Positions 32,601-44,600 of a stretch of DNA of 64,000 nucleotides are shown piece by piece (within the stretch, counting starts at the first letter, position 1; each line of letters starts with the position of its first letter). The stretch lies in NCBI RefSeq assembly GCF_964199755.1, contig NC_133903.1, positions 55,930,739-55,994,738 of the forward strand, read 5' to 3'. The notes under the pieces were generated by a model. That model saw only the letters and a program-made list of their open reading frames with translations, searched no databases and had not been told where the DNA came from. The stretch comes from Larus michahellis (taxonomy: Eukaryota; Chordata; Aves; Charadriiformes; Laridae). The position numbers and the translations under genes are program-made.

Positions 32601-35600
32601 GCACCAGGGGAGGTTTAGGATGGATATTGGGGAAAATTTCTTCACGGAAAGGGTTGTCAAGCCTTGGCCCAGGCTGCCCAGGGCAGTGGTGGAGTCGCCA
32701 TCCCTGGAGGGATTGAAAAGCCGGGCAGACGTGGTGCTGAGGGACGTGGGGTAATGGTGGACTTGTCAGAGTTGGGTTGATGGTTGGACTTGATGATCTG
32801 CAAGGTCCTTTCCAACCCAGAGAATTGTATGATTCTATAATTCTATGAAAAAGCAGTGTAACACCTTCACTACCGAATTGACTAGAGGATTATTTCCTAC
32901 CACAGTCATATTTAAGCAGATCTTTCAAGGGGCAGATGACCTGCCTGGCTTTCAGTGCAGCCGTCCTCCCTTGAAAGCTAAAGCCAACCTGCAGGGGAGA
33001 TGCTGGAAGAGCCCCCGAGGGACCTGGAGGAGCACGAGCGTACGGGGACCTGAGCCACGTCCCGACGCACCCAGGGTTTATGTTTCTTGGTGTAGAGGAG
33101 ACTACTAACCAAGAATTTTCCTTCTGTTCCAGGCTATCGAATGGGACGGATGTCTTCTGTGTTTCAGAAGAAGGTTTGAGTAAGGGGTTTGGCTCGTTGG
33201 CTCTGAGCAAGCTGAATTTTGACTCTACTTACACCCTTGTGGTTGCCGCCTCCAACAAACTAGGAAGTGCTTTCTCGCAACCGCTCGTGTTCATGTTAAT
33301 AGACATAGGTAAATGCACGACTTACCGCCTTTCAGTTAGTCCCAGCCCTTTAGAAAGAGGTGAAAACCTTTTGAGCGCTTTCTGGGTTAAACCTCTCGGG
33401 AAAAGCATCCACCAAGTCTAACCCAGTAATTCTATTTTCCACGTAACCACCGCCCAGTTCCGAGCTGTTCTGCGTATCTGAGCGTTGTTTGCTTCTTTTT
33501 GGTTGGTTGTTTTTTTTTTTTTTCTGCTAGTGAAACCACATCCTCCCAACTTTTCGGTGGAATTTGGAGATTCGGCGACCAACTGCACCCTTTTCTGGGA
33601 CGCCGAAGCTGGGGCGCAGCACTGCAGGCTGAGATACCGCCCGCTCAGCAGGCACAGCTGGAGCACGGTAACCCTCTTCCGAGCAGTTTCCATCCCTGGA
33701 GGTTGCTTTAATATCCTTATTTCTTACTAGAATCACCGTTGTCCAAATTTGCCTTTCTCTGCTCTTTAACACCACGTTTAAGGAAAACTATTGCCCACTG
33801 GTCAAAACCGACCATTGGTCTAAAACTGAACGAAGGTAACACGCTCATCCTGTAAAAACGCACGTGCATGGATATTTCCCCTTACATCAAGTGTCTGTGT
33901 GATGTACTGAAGGATCAGAGGTTCTGCTTGACCCACCACTTTATTGGAATATGGGCGTACCTGCCCATTGTAGCCTGTGGCTCCAGGCTAGAATTTCCAT
34001 ATGTTTGTGCCTTCCCCCGTGCCGATTGGAAATCTTCGCTCTTATTTTAAATGGTAAAAGAAATGTGTGGCTTGAAGTTGAGTAAAACGCGTGAACGGAA
34101 AAATCTGTTATCGTCACATAATTCAACGAGGGATTTTTCTGCGGAAGAACCGCGAGCCTGACGATTCGTTGCGTCGTTCTTCGAGTTATTAAAGTTGCCC
34201 CGGGTGAGGGGTTTCCTCGTTGGTTTTTAAAGATGCGTTTTGGCTGGCCGGGCTTCCTTTGGGCATTAGCGATTCAGCCTGTCGCTGCCTTCAACCTCTA
34301 TTTCCTCGTGAGTTTAACATCATATGTCCTTTTCCTTCGCTAAAGGTTGAAAGCTTAAGCAGTGCGAAATGCGCTCTTTATGGTCTGAAGCCTCACACAG
34401 CCTACGAGTTCCAGGTCAGCTGTAAAATTCACCCCGAGCGAGGACTGTGGAGCAACTGGCGGACCTACCAGACCCGGACTCCAGAAGCAGGTACCTCCTG
34501 CACTAACCCTGTGTCTAACCTTTGCCTACCAGGGGAAACTTCGGCTGACGAAGTTAAAACGCTGCCGGGTATTTGCTGGTCGGTTTGCAGCGTCTCCGTA
34601 GATCCAGACGCAGAGCCAAAGGGCGAGTAACTTCTGGAAGAGGATTGCCATTTTAATGAACAAAAACTGAAGCTGCCCAAGTTTCTTGTAAAACAGGAAT
34701 TTCGAGAGTTCACTGAGAAGGTCTGAAGGATTTTTTTTTTTTTTTTTTTTGATGTTGAAGGTTGGGCGAATTTTTCCCATGTTGCCTGGAGCCGTAGTGG
34801 CCTGCCGCATCGTGGCACAGATGGAGAAGGCAGAGAGGGTTTGTGCAGCTCAGCCAGGGGAAGAAAAACCTTCTGTATTGGTTCATATCTAAGCATTTTA
34901 CTGCATTCCTGCAACAACCCCATGCTCAGGTTGGGACGGCTGCCACCTCACCCTTTGGTGCTGATAAACCACAGCTTGGGTGAGAAGCTGTGGCTCCTTG
35001 AGCTCGCCCAAAAATTTGCTGAGAAGTTGGGTGAATTGGCCAGGAAACTGCCTGGACTCTCTCCGTTCTGCTGACGCTGGCAGGTTTTAACAAAAGAGTT
35101 TAATTTTGCCAAGTCATCTTTTCCCAAGTAGAGAAATTGTCTCCCTCGGTGACGCCTCCACCATGCCGTGGAGCGGCTGGAGACCTGGGAAGCCGCAGCA
35201 GAGCACAACCCGGCCAGGCGTTCGGGAGAGAGAGATTCCCACCAGAAATTTGGTGAGCAAAGAGCAGACTCTAAGGACACGCGGCAGCAACCTGAGGGCA
35301 ATCCCATTTAGCTCCTGCCACCGTTCATTTTGGCTGCCTTGGCCGGACCTGCCTGCCTGCCTTCACCCTGAGCTGCACAAACTCACATGCTGCAAAAGTT
35401 GCAGCTCTTACGAGAGAAGAAAGCTTCTCAGAAGTTTGTGTTTCAACAAAGATGTGTCAGCTGCTCTGGCATCCCCTCCTTTCATCTCCTACTTGGCTTT
35501 CATTGCTCTTTTTTGTGAATTACTATAAGCTCTTCAGGCTGGTGCCGTTATTACTCATGCTATTTACCACTACTGACAGCATCAGTTTCTGTAAGAAGCA

Positions 35601-38600
35601 TTGATTGATGCAAAAGGTGTGAACTTTTCCTTCCCTCCCCCACCTTCCTCTCAACAGTTTTCTCAACCTTCTCGCTGCACCCTGGCTTGCTACGGCATTT
35701 GTGGTCACCACCCCTCTCCACAGCCGCTGCTATAAAATGAGAATCTTTTCAGATAACCAAGGAGCATTTTCTGTCCCCAGAATGGTGACAGCAAGGGGAG
35801 GTTGCAAAGGAGAAGCTCTGGGTACACCACGGCTGGTCTTCTTTGAAGCAGCTGAAGTTCCAGCTTCCAGAGGAGGCCCCGGAGCTGCTGGGAGGGCTGG
35901 AGCCCCTCTGCTGGGAGGACAGGCTGAGAGAGCTGGGGGGGTTCAGCCTGGAGAAGAGAAGGCTCCAGGGGGACCTTAGAACAGCTTTGTGGTATCTGAA
36001 CAGGGCCTACAAGAAAGCTGGAGAGGGATTTTTTACAAGAGCATGTAGCGATAGGACAAGGGGTAATGGCTTCAAACTGTAGAGGGGAGATTTAGATAAG
36101 ATCTCAGGAAGAAATTTTTCACTCTGAGGGTGGTGAGCCCCTGGCCCAGGTTGCCCAGAGAAGCTGTGGCTGCCCCATCCCTGGAGGGGTTCAAGGCCAG
36201 GTTGGACGGGGCTTGGAGCAACCTGGTCTGGTTGAGGTGTCCCTGCCCAGGGCAGGGGTGCCACTGGGTGGCCTTTAAGGTCCCTTCCAACCCAAACCAT
36301 GCTGTGATTCTATGATTCTACAGATGAGTTTGGCCTTTTGCACGTTCAGGAGCTCACCTCTTCAATGAGATAACGCTTTTCCTGTTTCTCTAAGCCTGAC
36401 CTGCCACAAAACTTGCTTTATGCAAGCACTGTTCATACGTGAGCTTTTGTTGTTTTTTTTTCCTTCCCCCAGCCAATTTGTGTGATTCAGGTGTGAAATG
36501 AACTTTAAAATCCGGGCTGGAGTCCAACAGATGCAATTCTATATTTTATTTTTTCCTGCTTTGAGCTGGCCCCCTTCCTCCCTCCCTCCCAGCGAGTGGG
36601 CCCTGGTTTTATTGCTTCTGTGGGTCCCGCTTCTTGTTTCTTTTACAGTCACTATTTGCAGTTAAATACAGGACAAATAGCTCCTAACATTGCTGGCACC
36701 AAGGATTGTTTCTCCCTTTGAACTTAGCAAATAGCAGGCAGCCCCATTCCGGCTGGGTTTGGCCAACAGCTGCCTGCTGCTCAGGTTATTAGAATCAATT
36801 ATTATTTGAATTTGATGGGTTTATTTTGGTCAGGAACCTTGAGGAACCAAGCTTTGTTCCCTTTTTGTCACATCGGCTTTCTTTATGTGCCTGTGATTCC
36901 CAACTGCTGGAGCACATTGTTCACTCCTTTCTGCAGCCAGAACTTTGCTTTAATGTTATTTTGGGAGGTTTATTCAAAACATCAAGGGTTTCCAGTCACT
37001 CTGTGACTGTAAGGAGAATCGTGGTAAGAACGAGGGTTTTAAGCTCCCTCTGACAAGGTCCTACCCGGCTACCTGTTGAAGACATTGATTGCCTAGGGCC
37101 AGGGAGCAAAATCCTACAGATCCAACAAACCCTGTCACCTGAGGCTGCCCCTTGTTTTAGGATTGATGTAGCCAACCCCAAGGACCTTAATTAGACTCAA
37201 CTTCTATGAAAGACGAGAGCTAATACTGTGTAGGCTTCCTTGGGAGCCATCCCGATTCCCGAGGGCAGGATAAAATCACCAACAGAGCAAAACCTTCTCT
37301 TGGGTTTTTGGCGTGTTCTCTTCGTAAGCTCCACCATCCACCCAGCTGAACTCCAGCTACACCAGCGAATACAGGCTGTTACATCCTGCACCGTTTCAGA
37401 GGCTTTTTAAACCTTAAGTTTTCACTGTCTCAGGATTTTTACCTCCTCCGCTTCTTCAACGTCTTGTTTGTTTGCTTCAAAACACAGCCATTAATTCCAC
37501 TCACCTTTTCCTTCCGCACCAGCGCCCACCGGGCTCCTGGACATCTGGTACCGGCAGCAGGACGTGGACTCCCAGAGGCAGAACATCTCTCTTTTTTGGA
37601 AGGTAAGTTGTTTAGGTGAACCCTGAGCAGGTGAGGAGGAGCTCTGGTTTCTGCGTCGGCAGGAAAGGACCAAACCCAAGGAGAGCACAGGGCTTTACCA
37701 GCGCCCGGTGACGGGGACGTGGACCAGCTCTGCTACCCAAGGCTTGTCTCCCCTGGGAGAGTCAGCAGCTCTTTTCTACCTACAATTTCCCTCTTGCCGT
37801 TCCCCAAATGTTGTTGTGCTGGAAACATAACAAGTTCCCAGCACATCCCGTCACCTTCACTTTCCCAGCACATCACATCACCTTCCCTCCTCCTTTCCAC
37901 TAGGAGAACTATGTCCCTGGTGATACCTCTAAAGATAACAACCTTACGGACTTCCTAATTTGTTTTCTAATTAATATCTCCCTCTCCTGGTTCCCTGCCT
38001 CGCTGCTGTTTGCCGTGGTTGCCACAGGCGGTCAGGAGAGGAGTTCTGGGAGGCCAGGAGGACACCGCGGCCCACGTTCTCCATACGCACGTACCTTCTG
38101 TGCCCGCTTTGGGATATGAGCTTCCTTCAGGGGTGGTTCTGCTCTGCTTTGCTTATGTGAAGGACAGAGAGATGAAGAATCAGGGAGGCAGAAGAGGCAA
38201 TTTATTGTCATAGTCCTTCAAGGTGACCAAACTCTCAAAAACTGAAGAGCTGAACGTAGATTGGGCAACGGGAAGGGTCCTGCCCATGTCCCTGCTGTGG
38301 GGCTGGACGGTGGGACGAGGCTCTTGTCACACCGCAGCGCAGGAAGGAATTGGTTTTCTCTCCGGGTGTGGAGCAGGGGGTGGGTAAAGCGCAGGCAAAA
38401 GGGTTTGCCAACAGCAAATCCGCAGATCTCAAACCGGGCAAACTCATAGTCGACAAACGTTCGGTTGTTTGGGTCTGCTGAGCAACGGCTCCTGCGAGCT
38501 GAGACCCTGCCAGGGAAATTTCAAAGAGAATTCCGATTAAAACCCGGCCGTAGGGTAAAAATGCCACGTTACCCCCCTGCTGAGGGGAGAAGTCTTACGC

Positions 38601-41600
38601 CAGGTCTGCTATCCCAGCATCCCCAGTGAAACCGAGCCCCGCTACCGGTGCCGGCCTTCCCCAGTATTACCGGATCAACCCTTAAAGCCAGGTCCAAGAG
38701 GAATTTTTTTTTTGGATTGTGGGGCGTTTCACTGGAGTGGTTTTATTTTGAAGCCAATAAGATTATTTAAATTTTTTTTTTTTAAGATTTTTTTGTTTTG
38801 TTTTTTTTTTTTAATTTATTTTTGAAGCCTGAATTATCTCTGACTTCCAGCCTGCGATCTCTCGCTGACGTTCCCGTTACTGCTCTGTCTTCTCCCCACA
38901 CCGACGGGCTGCGAGTGAAAGCAGAAACTCTCCTGTCGTTACGCGACTCCAGCGCTTGCGGCTTTAAAACATTTAACTTGAAGCCCTTTACCTTACGGCA
39001 GCGAACGGGCGACGCTCTCTGTATCGAAGCGGACTTCCTGCGGCACCATTCATAGAACGGGGGCAACACGCCGCTTTTTTTTTTTTTTCTTTTTGAGTTT
39101 TCACAACAGCGACAAAGCAAAAGCCTCAGACTCAGCACGACGCCCTGCCGCCGCTTGTTGTCGTATTTTCACGCTAATCCTCAAAGAAAGCATCGCCAGT
39201 TTAATTCCAGCAGGCTTCCAGGGTTTGTCCTGAGAAACTGCACGTATTTTACGATTTTTAAAAGTAGTTTTCCCCCTCCCCCCATCTTCCTTTTTGGTTT
39301 TTTTTTTTTTTTTGGCGGGGGGGAAAGGGTTTTTGTTACGACAAAACCTACCCGCCAAACAAAAGGGACTGGGTGTATCGGAACTGCAGGAAACCGTGAC
39401 ACCGAGAGCACGACTGCAGCTGCCCGGGCTGGAAAAACCAGCCAGAGGCGTTCGAGGGGACAGCCCGGCCTCACGCCTCCGAGACGACGCGGCGTCTACG
39501 TCCCTGAATTTAAATAATTCGTTTCCACGGCTTTAGGTAAAAATCCGGATTTCCCCCCCCCCCCCCAACTCAAAAAATCGCTCATTTTTACACATCCAGG
39601 TGTGCAGTTAATACGCTTTTGTTCCACCCCCCACACCGCCTTTTTAAAAGCACGGCTCGAATCCAGACTCAAGGCAGCGGCCGTTATGCCGCTGCTCCGA
39701 AGACCGGCAGCTTCCAGCAAAAGGGCTCCACTAAACTGGAATTAAAGAGGAAAAATAAATAAGAAATAAAGATACGCAGCCTTAAGAGACACTCTCGGGT
39801 GAACACACGCTCTTGGCCCTACCGTTAGGGAATCAAGGCATTTCGTGCGGCTGGATGCCCCGGGTTCTCCGGAGCAGAGCAGTGATGGAGCTGGGATAAG
39901 GCTTGGGAAGGGAGCGCATGGATCACAGGGCTGGGCAGCAGCAACAATCCGAATAGGCGGTTAGCTGGTAGAGGTTTTACACAAATCATGGTGGAAAAGG
40001 GAAATTCTGCAGCCAGGACACTAGGCTTCCTTTAGGAAAAAAGGTTTTGTTTTTAGCAATAAAAGCGCGTGTTCACTTACGAGCGTGTATTCTTAGGTTG
40101 GCACCCGTGTGGAAACTATGCCACGTTCACCGCGCGTTAGCTGTGCTTCGGGCCAACAGATCTCAAGTTAATTTAAAAAAAAAAAAAACAAACCCTCTTT
40201 ATTATTAGAACAGAAAAGGAAGAGAAAAAAAATTACCTTTGAGTGAAAGCTGCTCGCTTAAACGGGGCGGGTTGAGCACCCGGGTGAGGGGGATGCTCCG
40301 AAAGCCGTCCCCGGCTGCCAGGCTCCGGCGCGGTGCCACCAGCTTTCCGCGGGCTTCGCTCAGCAGATGAGGCAGAGAATAACGAATGGACTTTCCTCGC
40401 AGGCTTTGAGCAAGTTGGAGGCGAGAGGGAAAATCCTCCGGTACAGAGTGACCTTCGAAGCCCTGGGCCAGCGGAGCCCCCTGGCAGAAGCCCACCTCAC
40501 CCACCAAACCGGCTACGTCCGAGTCACGCCGAGGGTGGGCTACAAGATCACGGTCACCGCTGAGAACTCAAGGGGCAGGTCCCCCCCCACATCCATCGTG
40601 ACCAACCTGGACACCCAGGGTAAGGGCTTCTGTGTCCAGCGCTGGGCTCCCCGGTTCAAGAAGGATGGGGAACAGCTGGAGAGGGGACAGCAAAGGGCTG
40701 CCAAGATGCTGAGGGGACTGGAACACCTCTCTTATGAAGAAAGGCTGAGGGACTTGGGTCTCTTCAGTCTGGAAAAAAGACGGCTGAGGGGGGACCTTAT
40801 CAACACTTATAAATACTGAAAGGGTGGGTGTCAGGAGGATGGGGCCAGGCTCTTCTCAGTGGTGCCCGGGGACAGGACAAGGGGTAACGGGCACAAACTT
40901 GACCATACAAGGTTCCATCTCAACATGAGGAGGAACTTCTTTCCTTTGAGGGTGGCAGAGCCCTGGCACAGGCTGCCCAGAGAGGTGGTGGAGTCTCCGT
41001 CTCTGGAGACATTCAAACCCGCCCGGAGGCGTTCCTGTGCCACCTGCTCTGGGTGACCCTGCTCTGGCAGGGGTGGGACTGGGTGATCTCCAGAGGTCCC
41101 TTCCAACCTCTGCCAGTCTGGGATTCTGTGCTGGCTCTGGACCACTGGGGATAACACCAGTGCTCTACATTGTGCTACACACCACGGAGGTGTGGAGGTC
41201 CCACCACCTTGTTGCTCATCGAGGTCCATCTCAAGGAACCTTCAGGGACCTGCAGGTCCAGTTTTCCATGTGGGCAGGGGTGCTGTTTCATGACACCTTA
41301 AGTTGTCCCACATTAGTGCTGCTGCATCTTCACCTCAGCCCCTTCTGCCGAGGCCGGCGTGAGCCACGCTGCCCACTGCCCAGGCACCTGACACAGCAGA
41401 AAATGAACCGTGCCAAAAAAAGAAGCGTTTTGGGTTTGGTTGGGTTTTTTTTTTTTTCTTTTTCTTTTTTTTTTTTTGCACGAGAGAAGTGGCAGGACTG
41501 AAGGGAAGGTGTTGGTGAGAGGAAGTCACGCAAGCTTTATCTCCTGTGACATTGCCCTCTGTTGTACCCACGCGGCAAAATTAACGAGAGTTCCCCGAAT

Positions 41601-44600
41601 TTTCTGTGCCGGTACCAGCCACGACGGAGCCGCGTGGTCTCGGGTGCTTTGCTCAAAGAGGCAGTTTTTTTATTTGCCCTTGTCCTGCTGTAACTTCAGC
41701 AAACCAGCGATGTTTTTTCCCCGGTTCTTCCCAGTTTTTCCCAGCGCTGCATCCCACACCAGCGGGATGCTCTCCTCCTTCGGCTGCGGCTCCTCGGCTT
41801 GCGGACGGCCTTCGTTACGGGAGCCCTTCGTTAGGTAGAGACAGGATTGGTGCAGAGATACCACTGGTGTCTGATTATCTGGAGGCAGCAGGACACCAAC
41901 GGCTTGCTGGGCTCAGTTCAGTTGTATTGGTCAGCAAAACCCCTCAGTAAAGGCGGTGTTTTTATACCACCAAAGGAAATTTGGTGACTTTCCCAACATT
42001 TTCTCCCGCAAGAAGCCCTAGCTGTGAAAGCAAGAGCTTTGGTCTTGTGGATCCGACGCATGCTGGTGGCTCTGTCACCAGTGCTGGTAGGTGCCGTGAC
42101 AGCGGCTTCTCAGGGCTCGGGGACGGTATGAACAAGCAAAACCGCACGTGTTCAAACTCCTGCACCACGAGACAAGCCGAGAACGCGGCGCTCTTCCCAT
42201 CAGCAGAGACATCACCTTTGTGTAAAGGCCTCCTCTTTCAATGGCAGCTTATTTTTATAACATTCCATGACGCCAAACGGGATGAGGCACAGTAAAAGCC
42301 CTATATCAAACTCCCCCAGCGCACTGGAGGTTAAGGCAAGTTTGTGCTGACGGTGTCTTTTCCCTTTCTCCCCTGTAAGATCTACCTGCTCCTCAGGAGG
42401 TCTCCGCCGTGGCCATGGGGAACAGCAGCATCCTGGTCAGCTGGAAGCCGCCCGCGGGCCCGGCGTCGGCGTCGCTCGGGGGGTACGTGGTGGAGTGGGC
42501 AGAGCCGGGGAGGGACGGGCACCGGGAGCCCCGTCCCGCCTGGGTGAAGCTGCCGCCGTCCAACCTGTCCACGGTCATCGCAGGTAACCGCCACCTCGGG
42601 GCACCGTTTCGTTTTGAAAGCTTTTTAAGGAACAAGTCAGATTCTAGTTTTTACTAGTAAGAAAAGGCGGCTTTTAGAGCTTTCTGGACAGGAGGTTGCC
42701 CAGAGAAGCTGTGGCTGCCCCATCCCTGGAGGGGTTCAAGGCCAGGTTGGCCGGGGCTTGGAGCAACCTGGGCTGGTGGGAGGTGTCCCTGCCCAGGGCA
42801 GGGGGTGCCACTGGGTGGCCTTTAAGGTCCCTTCCCACCCAAACCATGTTGTGATCCCTGCAATGAGCTGGGTCACGGCTATTCCCCTCCCACCCTCCCC
42901 TGGAGCACACCGTGGTCCCGTGTTTCCCCGGGAAGGGAACGGAGCCGCCGGCAGCTGTTGCTTCATGAGGAAATGAAGGATTTCCCCCTTCTGAGTGCAA
43001 ACATCACTTGCTTAACGCACAGTAAGGCTCTGCCAAGCTGAACAGGAGATCAGAGAGAAGCATTTTTTTTTCCTTCTTTTTGAAAGATGTGTTAATAATC
43101 AGCATATTCATCTGAGATCTAAGCAGCTAATGTAAACACCTTAGCCATGACTGTAAATACTTCCACCCGTAACTATCCCCCTCTTTTAATCTCTTCCTTT
43201 AGAGCACATAAAAGATAACGTGTGCTACCAGATCAGCGTGTTTGCTCTCTATCGGGGCAGAGCTGGACAAGGGGCATCCGTTAGGGGATACTCAAGAGCA
43301 GAAGGTAAACCACAGCAAGGCTCTTCCAGATATTTTTAAGCCGACTTAAGCTCAGCTTTAACAGCCAGCCTTACGTTTTGCAGCGCCGTCGGCTGGGCCC
43401 CAGGTGTACGCCACACCGCGGGCAAACGGCATCTTGGTTTCATGGGAGGCGATCCCTGCCCGCCACCAAAGGGGCTGCATCACGGGGTACCGTATATACC
43501 TGCAGGACAAGGAGAGGGAGGGAGCCCCAGCCGTCTACGGTGGGTAGCTGGTGGAGACCGAGGTGACGTGCGTGTGGAGGGCCGAGGGCGGGAGGGAGAG
43601 ATGCCGTCAGGGAGCCCCGGCAGCCGGTCTGTCGGGAGGGTCCACAGCAAGATTCAGAGCCAGGTCCCTCTGCCACAGCTGCCCATCACCAGCACCACGC
43701 GTTCAGGGCTTCCAGCTTCGGGCCAGATGACGCGAACTTATTTTGAATGTGGAACTATCAGATTTTTTCCCCGTTTTCGTTTTTTTTTTTTTTTTTTCTT
43801 CTAGTTCTTTTCTGAAGTCGTAACCACTTCAAGGCCCTTAGAACTCTCGGCGGGGTAAAATAACCGCCTTTCTAAAGCCCCGGCCACCAAAGGCATGCCC
43901 TGCACGACAGAGACGCGCCGGGCAGGCAGCACCCGCTGCGTCCCCAACGCTTTTCCTGCCCCAGCCCTCTCGCACCCCGTCTGCCCGGCCTTCCACCCAA
44001 GGAACGCTTCTGTTTAAACTTTAGGTGGAAGTTGCGCCACAGTTTTTACCGGGTGTTTCATAGTTCCGCCGTACAAACCTCCCTTTGGATTGAAACATCA
44101 ACAGCGGCCAGGGGACAGGCTATGCAGCCCTGGGGGTCCCAACTTTGCCCTGGTCACCCCTATAGCGTAAGGTCTTCTATTGCCCTGCCAGGCATTCACT
44201 AATATGGAAAAGGAAGTTAATTTAAATTAACAGATACCTCTCCATGCTCCAAGCACTGGAAACCCACTTCATTCCAGTTAAATGCAGTAAAAACGGGTGC
44301 CAGGCGCTTCATTGCCTTCTCCCTCTCTTCCCTCCAGCCATGTCCACCTCCAACGCCAGCGCCCAGCGCTCGCTGCTCATCGCCCACCTGCAGCCCGGGC
44401 AGGACTACGCGCTGTGGGGCACGGCCTCCACCGCCGCCGGAGAGGGGCCCCGGGGCAACAGCGAGCTCCTCCGCTTGGAAGGTACGCGTCTCTGCCAGGC
44501 TTGGGGCCAGGAGAAGTCCCAGCCCTTGGCCCCCCTGTATTCCACAGACCGGGAATGCTTTGGCCTGTTGGAGCGGGGCCAGAGGAGGCCCCGGAGATGC

